9,374 bases of DNA from Pseudomonadota bacterium (lineage in GTDB: Bacteria > Pseudomonadota > Alphaproteobacteria > Reyranellales > Reyranellaceae). The DNA is taken from the NCBI GenBank assembly GCA_023436825.1, contig JAEZHS010000497.1:1-9374 (forward strand), given 5' to 3'. The notes beneath the pieces are model-generated. The model searched no databases and was not told the DNA's origin. It saw only the letters and a program-made list of their open reading frames with translations. Position numbers and translations under genes: made by a program. Numbering within the stretch: position 1 is the first letter of the stretch; each line of letters begins with the position of its first letter. Positions 4,865-9,374 of this stretch are shown here, piece after piece.

Positions 4865-6415
4865 CTACACGATGCGGCTGGTCTTGTTGCCCCAGTAGCG
4901 GTCGCGCAGCAGGCGCTTGTAGAGCTTGCCGGTCGGCAGGCGCGGCAGCTCGGCCTCGTAGTCGATCGAGCGCGGCACCTTCTGGCGCGCGAGGTGCTGG
5001 CTGCAGAAGGCCAGAAGCTCGTCGGTCGTCTTCTGGCTGGGCGGCACGCCCGGCATCAGCTGCACCACCGCCTTCACCTCCTCGCCGAGGTCGGCGTTGG
5101 GCACGCCGAACACCGCGGCGTCGGCGACCTTGGAATGGGTGATCAAAAGGTTCTCGCATTCCTGCGGGTAGATGTTCACGCCGCCGGAGATGATCATGAA
5201 GGTGGCGCGGTCGGTGAGGTAGAGATAGCCGTCTTGATCGACATAGCCGACGTCGCCCACGGTGCTCATGGTGCCGTCGGGCGAGCGCGCCTCGCGGGTC
5301 TTCTGCGGGTCGTTGAAGTACTCGAACGGCGTCGCGGTCTCGAACCACAAGGTGCCCGGCGTACCGACCGGCAGCTCGTTCATGTCGTCGTCCATCACGT
5401 GCAGCTTTCCCAGGAGCACGCGGCCGACCGTGCCCTTGTGCGCCAGCCATTCCTGCGAATCGCAGGCCGTGAAGCCCAGCCCTTCGGTGGCGCCGTAATA
5501 CTCGTGGATGATCGGGCCCCACCATTCGATCATCTGCTCCTTGACCTGGACCGGGCAGGGGGCCGCCGCGTGGATGGCGATCTCGAGCGAGCGGAGGTCG
5601 TGGCGTTTCCGGACCTCCTCGGGCAGCTTCAGCAGGCGCGAGAACATGGTCGGCACGAGCTGGCTGTGCGTCACGCGATGCTTCTCGATCAGCTGCAGGT
5701 AATGCTCGGCGTCGAAGCGCTCCATGATGATGGCGGTGCCGCCCACCGCGATGGTGAGGTTCACGGCGGCCTGCGGCGCGGAGTGATAGAGCGGCGCCGG
5801 CGACAGATAGATCATGCCCTCGCGGTACTGCCAGAGCTTCACCAGGAAATCGAAGATCGGCAGCTTCTGCGCCGGGGGCTGCTCGGGCAGGGGGCGCAGG
5901 ATGCCCTTGGGGCGGCCGGTCGTGCCCGAGGAATAGAGCATGGCAGTGCCGAGCCATTCGTCGGCGATCGGCGTTGGCGGGAAGCCGGCCGTCGCCTCGT
6001 CGAGGTTCAGGACCTTGCCGCCGTCGCCCTTGCCATCGACGATCAGGCAGAGCTCGATCTTCGGGCAAAGCGGCAGCGCCGCCAGCGCGACCTCGCGTTT
6101 GGCCTCTGAGGTGATGAGCACCTTCGACTGGCTGTTGTTCAGGATGTAGGCGAGCTCCTCGACCGTGAGGAAAGAATTCACGCAGGTATAGTAGAGGCCG
6201 GCGCGTTCGCCCGCCGTGCAGCATTCGACGTAGCGCGCGTTGTTTTCCATGCAGATCGAGTAGTGGTCGAGACGCGCGACGCCGCGGGCACGCAACAGAT
6301 GTGCCAACCGGTTGCTGCGCGCTTCGAGCTCGCCGTAGGTGATGGTCTCGCCTGTCCCGGCCATGATGACGGCCGGATGTGCTGGCTGCGATTTCGCATA
6401 CTTGCCCGGGTACAT
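4865..6415 (-). CDS. Acyl-CoA synthetase, AMP-binding (ANL) superfamily
   Basis: The start at ATG 6415 has GGAGG (plus-strand CCTCC, 6424-6428) 8 nt upstream and gives 516 residues, normal for the family; the frame open to 6658 would run into the neighbouring gene. All core motifs are present in order: P-loop YSSGTTGRPKG (161-171), YYGATEG (306-312), the GDVGYVDQDGYLYLTDR block with ribose-binding Asp (387-403), the hinge and GGVNIYPQECE (411-421), and the C-terminal catalytic Lys497 in PTGKLYKR. The enzyme should activate a carboxylic acid with ATP to the acyl-adenylate and transfer it to CoA in the cytosol. The chain reads like the FadD4-like medium/long-chain or aryl group, but the substrate cannot be fixed from sequence. 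The gene is divergent from an M20 deacylase gene with 58 bp between them, which hints at a shared pathway. Confidence 0.92.
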   Translation of the reverse strand: MYPGKYAKSQPAHPAVIMAGTGETITYGELEARSNRLAHLLRARGVARLDHYSICMENNARYVECCTAGERAGLYYTCVNSFLTVEELAYILNNSQSKVLITSEAKREVALAALPLCPKIELCLIVDGKGDGGKVLNLDEATAGFPPTPIADEWLGTAMLYSSGTTGRPKGILRPLPEQPPAQKLPIFDFLVKLWQYREGMIYLSPAPLYHSAPQAAVNLTIAVGGTAIIMERFDAEHYLQLIEKHRVTHSQLVPTMFSRLLKLPEEVRKRHDLRSLEIAIHAAAPCPVQVKEQMIEWWGPIIHEYYGATEGLGFTACDSQEWLAHKGTVGRVLLGKLHVMDDDMNELPVGTPGTLWFETATPFEYFNDPQKTREARSPDGTMSTVGDVGYVDQDGYLYLTDRATFMIISGGVNIYPQECENLLITHSKVADAAVFGVPNADLGEEVKAVVQLMPGVPPSQKTTDELLAFCSQHLARQKVPRSIDYEAELPRLPTGKLYKRLLRDRYWGNKTSRIV

Positions 6416-6434
6416 TTTCGTTTCCTCCGCAGCG

Positions 6435-6464
6435 ACTATAGACGCCGCTACGGGGCTGCGCCAA
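6435..6464 (-). promoter_or_regulatory. Promoter-like sequence upstream of the acyl-CoA synthetase gene
   Basis: Read on the minus strand, TTGGCG (plus 6459-6464) is followed after 18 bp by TATAGT (plus 6435-6440). Transcription would start near 6428, leaving a very short leader that begins about at the Shine-Dalgarno sequence. The -10 box is good and the -35 moderate. Confidence 0.4.
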
Positions 6465-6473
6465 AGTCCGCGC

Positions 6474-7754
6474 ATGCTCGAAACATCGCTCAAAACCAAG
6501 ATCATGAACGAGGTCGATCGCCAGTTCGACGACCAGACCAAAGTGCTGGCCGACCTGGTGAAGATCCCCTCGACGCGGTTCCGCGAGGCGCCGGCGCAGG
6601 ACATGATGGCCCGCCTGTTCAAGGAAGACGGCCTCTCGGTCGATCGCTGGCAGATCAAGATCGACGACTTGAAGCATCTGCCGGGCTACTCGCCGCACAG
6701 CCAGGACTACGACGATGCCTGGAACGTCGTCGGCGCCTGGCGGCCCAACAGTCCGAAGGGCCGCTCGCTGATCCTGAACGGCCATATCGACGTGGTGCCG
6801 GAAGGGCCGCACGACATGTGGAGCCGCCCGCCCTTCGAGCCCGCCGTCAAGGACGGCTGGATGTACGGCCGCGGCGCCGGCGACATGAAGGCCGGCCTCA
6901 TCCTCAACGTCTTTGCTCTCAGGGCACTGCGTGCGCTGGGCTACCAGCCCGCCGCCGACGTCTACCAGCAGTCGGTGGTCGAGGAGGAATGCACGGGCAA
7001 CGGCGCGCTGGCCTGCCTGCAGCGCGGCTATCGCGCCGATGCGGCCCTGATCCCCGAGCCGTCGTCGGGCGTGCTCACCGTGGCGCAGGTCGGCGTCATG
7101 TGGTTCCAGGTCAAGGTCACCGGCCATCCGGTGCATGTCTACAAGGCCGATGCCGGCTCGAACGCCATCGAATCGGCGTTCCGCCTGATCCAGCAGCTGC
7201 GCGAGCTGGAGAAGAAGTGGAACGAGAAGAAGGCGCACGACAAGCATTTCTGCGATCACCATCACCCGGTGAACTTCAACGTCGGCAAGATCGCCGGCGG
7301 CGACTGGGCGAGCTCGGTGCCGGCCTGGTGCACCTTCGACATGCGCGTCGGCGTGCTGCCGTCGCAGACCCTGAAGGAGTGCCGCCAAGAGATCGAGCAC
7401 GTCATCCGCACGGCGGCGGCCAACGATCCGTTCCTGGGCAACAACCCGCCGACCGTGACCTGGGAAGGCTTCCAGGCCGAGCCGTTCGTGCTCAAGAACC
7501 ACGAGCAGGTGCGCCACGTCCTGGCCGAGGCGCACAGGACGGTGTGGGGGCAGGAGCTTCTGGACAAGACCTCGACCGGCACGGCCGACAACCGTTTCTT
7601 CGGTCTTTATGCCGGCATCCCGGCCCTGGTTTACGGGCCGCAGTCGGACGACATCCACGGCTTCGACGAGCGCGTGAACCTGGAATCGATCCGCAAGATC
7701 ACCCAGGCGACGGCGCTGTTCGTCGCCGAGTGGTGCGGGCTGCAGGGGGCTTAA
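6474..7754 (+). CDS. M20-family metallodeacylase (ArgE/DapE-like)
   Basis: The 426-residue product has the di-zinc M20 layout. NGHIDVVPEG (102-111) gives His104 and Asp106; GRGAGDMKAG (132-141) gives the bridging Asp137. VVEEECTGNGAL (168-179) gives the general base and ligand among Glu170-172; IPEPSS (193-198) gives Glu195; and DIHGFDERV (393-401) gives His395 near the C-terminus. The insert between about 205 and 320 is the usual dimerisation lid domain. Family members hydrolyse N-acyl amino acids or related amides in the cytosol; the substrate here is unknown. The start at ATG 6474 is chosen because MLETSLKTKI leads into the normal N-terminal helix; ATG 6504 is an alternative. Neither has a good ribosome binding site. 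The frame open to 6339 overlaps the synthetase gene. The divergent synthetase could activate the acid this enzyme frees, which is only an inference. Confidence 0.9.
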   Translation: MLETSLKTKIMNEVDRQFDDQTKVLADLVKIPSTRFREAPAQDMMARLFKEDGLSVDRWQIKIDDLKHLPGYSPHSQDYDDAWNVVGAWRPNSPKGRSLILNGHIDVVPEGPHDMWSRPPFEPAVKDGWMYGRGAGDMKAGLILNVFALRALRALGYQPAADVYQQSVVEEECTGNGALACLQRGYRADAALIPEPSSGVLTVAQVGVMWFQVKVTGHPVHVYKADAGSNAIESAFRLIQQLRELEKKWNEKKAHDKHFCDHHHPVNFNVGKIAGGDWASSVPAWCTFDMRVGVLPSQTLKECRQEIEHVIRTAAANDPFLGNNPPTVTWEGFQAEPFVLKNHEQVRHVLAEAHRTVWGQELLDKTSTGTADNRFFGLYAGIPALVYGPQSDDIHGFDERVNLESIRKITQATALFVAEWCGLQGA

Positions 7755-7755
7755 G

Positions 7756-7862
7756 TCTTCCGGACCGCGAGCTTCCAGCTCGCTCATGGGAGCGCATTCA
7801 CATGCGCGTCTGAGCGCGCAAGGAGGTCGCGTCAGACGCGACCCAGCGCGCGGTCCGGAAGA
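7756..7862. repeat. 107-bp nested inverted-repeat element with several hairpins
   Basis: A perfect 14-bp outer inverted repeat, TCTTCCGGACCGCG (7756-7769) and CGCGGTCCGGAAGA (7849-7862), begins 1 bp after the M20 stop codon. Inside it are three hairpins: AGCT/AGCT around TCC (7770-7780), GCGCAT/ATGCGC around TCAC (7792-7807), and GGTCGCG/CGCGACC around TCAGA (7825-7843). A competing 9-bp stem, CGCGTCTGA (7805-7813) with TCAGACGCG (7832-7840), excludes the last hairpin. A folded RNA would be a multi-branch junction. It may act as the 3' end or stabiliser of the M20 mRNA, or be a small repeat element. No coding sense is seen. Confidence 0.65.
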
Positions 7863-7889
7863 TTAAGAGTTTCATGTGTGTCCAATGGA

Positions 7890-7918
7890 TTGACCCGGTA
7901 ACCGCACAGCCATAGCTT
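7890..7918 (+). promoter_or_regulatory. Promoter-like sequence before a candidate small RNA
   Basis: TTGACC (7890-7895) and TAGCTT (7913-7918) are 17 bp apart. The -35 is a 5/6 match and the -10 is poor (3/6). The predicted start is near 7925, just inside the first hairpin of the candidate small RNA. Confidence 0.3.
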
Positions 7919-7921
7919 CCC

Positions 7922-8008
7922 CTCGTGGGTTCGAGCGTTGTCGGAAACGACGCCTCGGCCGCCGCATTGGGGGGACCAAGGAAACGGGAGCCGTCGGCTC
8001 CCGTTTTT
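7922..8008 (+). ncRNA. Candidate small RNA ending in an intrinsic terminator
   Basis: Three stem-loops lie in a row on the plus strand: CTCG/CGAG with a 6-nt loop (7922-7935), GTCG/CGAC closed by the GNRA-type loop GAAA (7940-7951), and the terminator hairpin with a T-run (7982-8008). A weak promoter-like pair lies just upstream. No protein gene on the plus strand ends here; the nearest, the M20 gene, stops about 230 bp earlier behind its own structured element. The compact hairpins plus terminator suggest a transcript of roughly 85 nt. The alternative is that the last hairpin simply terminates the minus-strand exporter gene and the rest is chance. No known RNA family is recognised. Confidence 0.3.
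7982..8008. terminator. Strong intrinsic terminator, T-run on the plus strand
   Basis: AAACGGGAGCC (7982-7992), loop GTC, GGCTCCCGTTT (7996-8006) form a perfect 11-bp stem followed by TTTTT through 8008 on the plus strand. On the minus strand the same stem is followed by only GTTTCC, and it lies just 5 bp past the exporter's stop codon. It probably works in both directions, and better for plus-strand transcripts. Confidence 0.75.
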
Positions 8009-8011
8009 CGT

Positions 8012-8875
8012 TCAACGCAGCCGCCGCACCGAAGCGAACAGGCCGAGCGCCACGCCGCCCAGCACGACGCTGATGCCGGCGAGGCGCAAGCCGCCGACCG
8101 GCTCGTCGACCAGGATGGCAGCGAAGACGAGTGCCACGCATGGCACAAGCAGCGAAATCGGCCCGACCTTGGCGGCGGGGTAGGTGCGCAGCAAGGTGCC
8201 CCACAGCAGGTAGCCCAGCCACATCACCGGCACGACCGTGTAGAGCAGCACCAGCCAGCCCTTCCAGGTCGGCGCCAGGACCGGCGCCAAAAGAGGCTCC
8301 GGCCCTTCGACTAAAAGTCCGGCCAGCGCCAGCGGAACGGTCGGCAGCAGGCTCGCCCAGGCGGTGACCGCGAACATCGACACGCCGCGCGCCGAGCGGA
8401 ACACCAGGTTGCCGGCCGCCCAGCTCAGCGCCGACATCAGCGCCAGCGCGACGGCGAAGACGCTGGCGTTGCCCGCCACCGACTGCGCGATCAGCACGAC
8501 CCCGATGCCGGCAACGACCAGGCCGAGCCATTGGCCCGTGGTCGCATGCTCGCGCAGGAAGAGCGCGGCCAGCACCACCGTCAGCGGTCCCTGCAATTGG
8601 ACCAGCACCGAGGTCAGGCCCGGCGGCAGGCCGGCCTGCATGGCGAAGAACAGGAACACGAACTGGCCGCCGAACATCAAGGTGCCGATGCCCGCCAGCG
8701 TCGTCCAGGAAATGGCGGGTTTCGGCACGAACAGCACTGGCAGCGCCGCCAGCGCAAACCGCCAGCTCGCGAAGGTGAACGGCGTGTATTCGTCGAGGCC
8801 GAAGCGGATGGCGGTGAAGTTGAAGCCCCACATCGCCACGATCAGCAACGCGCCCAGCGCGTGCGCCGGCTTCAA
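8012..8875 (-). CDS. EamA/DMT-family membrane transporter
   Basis: The 287-residue product is almost all hydrophobic, with ten predicted membrane helices: about 5-22, 33-50, 57-78, 88-107, 114-131, 137-158, 166-189, 207-229, 236-256 and 263-282. The two halves are the usual EamA repeats. The first has WGFNFTAIRFGL and ends its fourth helix in LFLREH; the second ends the matching helix in ILVDEP. Drug/metabolite transporters of this kind export amino acids, related metabolites or drugs across the inner membrane; the substrate is not readable. The start is TTG at 8875, because the sequence from there (MKPAHALGALL) is the normal family opening and the next ATG (codon 15) would cut helix 1. Only 4 nt separate it from the leuD stop and no clear ribosome binding site is seen, so translation is probably coupled to leuD. 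Confidence 0.9.
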   Translation of the reverse strand: MKPAHALGALLIVAMWGFNFTAIRFGLDEYTPFTFASWRFALAALPVLFVPKPAISWTTLAGIGTLMFGGQFVFLFFAMQAGLPPGLTSVLVQLQGPLTVVLAALFLREHATTGQWLGLVVAGIGVVLIAQSVAGNASVFAVALALMSALSWAAGNLVFRSARGVSMFAVTAWASLLPTVPLALAGLLVEGPEPLLAPVLAPTWKGWLVLLYTVVPVMWLGYLLWGTLLRTYPAAKVGPISLLVPCVALVFAAILVDEPVGGLRLAGISVVLGGVALGLFASVRRLR

Positions 8876-8879
8876 GCGG

Positions 8880-9374
8880 TCACAGCCAGACCCACGGCCG
8901 GGCGCTCTTGTCGGCCGCTTGCCAGGCCTCGACCTTGTCCTTGTGGGTGAGCGTCTGGGCGATGTCGTCCAGCCCGTTCAGCAGGGCATGCTGGCGGCGC
9001 GCATCGACCTTGAACGGGATGACGCGGCCGGTCGGCGACACGACCTCGCAGTTCTCGAGATCGACCGTGACGCGGGCATTGCCGGGCGAGGCGCGCATCT
9101 CGTCGGCCAGCTGCTCGACGTCCTCGATCGGCAGTGCCACCGGCAGGATGCCGTTCTGGAAGCAGTTGCTGTAGAAGATGTCGCCGTACGACGGCGCGAT
9201 CACCGCCTTCACGCCCATGCCGGCCAGCGCCCACACCGCGCCCTCGCGGCTCGAGCCGCAGCCGAAATTCTCCTTCGACAAGATGATCGGCGCGCCGCGA
9301 TAGGGCTCCTGGTTGAACACGCAGTCGGGGTTTTCGCTGCCGTCCGGCTTGAAGCGGATCTGCTCGAAGCAGTA
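8880..9374 (-). CDS. leuD: 3-isopropylmalate dehydratase small subunit, partial (N-terminus outside window)
   Basis: The minus-strand frame is open from the right edge (codon beginning at 9374) to TGA at 8880-8882, giving 164 residues. The full protein is usually near 200, so about 35-40 N-terminal residues are missing. GTG at 9320 is an internal Val, not a start. LeuD hallmarks are visible (numbered from the edge): FKPDGSENPDCVFNQEPYRGA (8-28), the swivelling-domain motif NFGCGSSRE (37-45), APSYGDIFYSNCFQNGILP (60-78), and the C-terminal LLNGLDDIAQT (131-141). With LeuC it forms the isomerase that converts 2-isopropylmalate to 3-isopropylmalate in leucine biosynthesis, in the cytosol. EGAVWAL replaces the more common EHAPWAL after the GSSR loop. 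The EamA exporter gene follows at once and is likely co-transcribed. leuC is not in the window. Confidence 0.95.
   Translation of the reverse strand, partial: YCFEQIRFKPDGSENPDCVFNQEPYRGAPIILSKENFGCGSSREGAVWALAGMGVKAVIAPSYGDIFYSNCFQNGILPVALPIEDVEQLADEMRASPGNARVTVDLENCEVVSPTGRVIPFKVDARRQHALLNGLDDIAQTLTHKDKVEAWQAADKSARPWVWL

Noticed and set aside
4796..6109. A plus-strand frame of 437 codons
   Set aside because: It is antisense to the acyl-CoA synthetase gene, which has every catalytic motif; the composition is a typical GC shadow.
4767..7787. A minus-strand open frame of about 1000 codons across both the synthetase and deacylase genes
   Set aside because: It runs in a wrong frame of one gene and antisense to the other, both of which have complete family motifs. 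Its translation is low-complexity Arg/Ala/His-rich, as expected from high-GC shadow frames.
6263..7813. A plus-strand frame of 516 codons overlapping the M20 gene
   Set aside because: It is a shifted frame of the deacylase gene with Arg/Pro/Gly-rich product and no motifs.
7921..7940. A tRNA T-arm-like string (CGTGGGTTCGAGC)
   Set aside because: The 3' side does not pair with GTGGG, and no anticodon arm, D-arm or acceptor stem can be drawn around it.

Overview
The window is high-GC DNA from a Gram-negative bacterium, most likely an alphaproteobacterium. The reasons are a DUF1236-type exported protein, a secreted tandem PRC-barrel protein, and strong GGAGG ribosome binding sites. The mix recalls Bradyrhizobium or Reyranella-like soil bacteria, but the sequence alone does not fix the genus. 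It looks like an ordinary chromosomal stretch. I see no phage, transposon, CRISPR array, rRNA or complete tRNA.

Layout, left to right. The 3' end of an alpha/beta hydrolase gene (+) converges on a TetR-family repressor gene (-). The repressor is divergent from a thioredoxin-fold peroxiredoxin-like gene (+), and their 90-bp shared gap holds two near-identical 17-bp operator-like palindromes around a promoter. A strong hairpin then separates the peroxiredoxin-like gene from a small exported DUF1236 protein gene (-). That gene is divergent, across a 470-bp hairpin-rich gap, from a secreted protein with two PRC-barrel domains (+). Next comes about 1.2 kb without a convincing intact gene (roughly 3680-4864), which holds GC-rich palindromes, repeats and two possible gene remnants.

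The right half is metabolic. An acyl-CoA synthetase of the AMP-binding superfamily (-) is divergent, across only 58 bp, from an M20-family ArgE/DapE-like metallodeacylase (+). A plausible but unproved joint role is hydrolysis of an N-acyl substrate followed by CoA activation of the released acid. Downstream, 7755-8011 is unusually structured. It holds a 107-bp nested inverted-repeat element, then a candidate small RNA that ends in a near-perfect intrinsic terminator. The window closes with leuD (3-isopropylmalate dehydratase small subunit, partial, -) followed 4 nt later by an EamA-family exporter that starts at TTG and is probably translationally coupled.

The most useful second looks are the paired TetR operators, the nested-hairpin element with competing stems at 7756-7862, the candidate sRNA at about 7925-8008, and the decayed ORFs in the gene-poor stretch. 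I found no clear evidence of a new multigene system.
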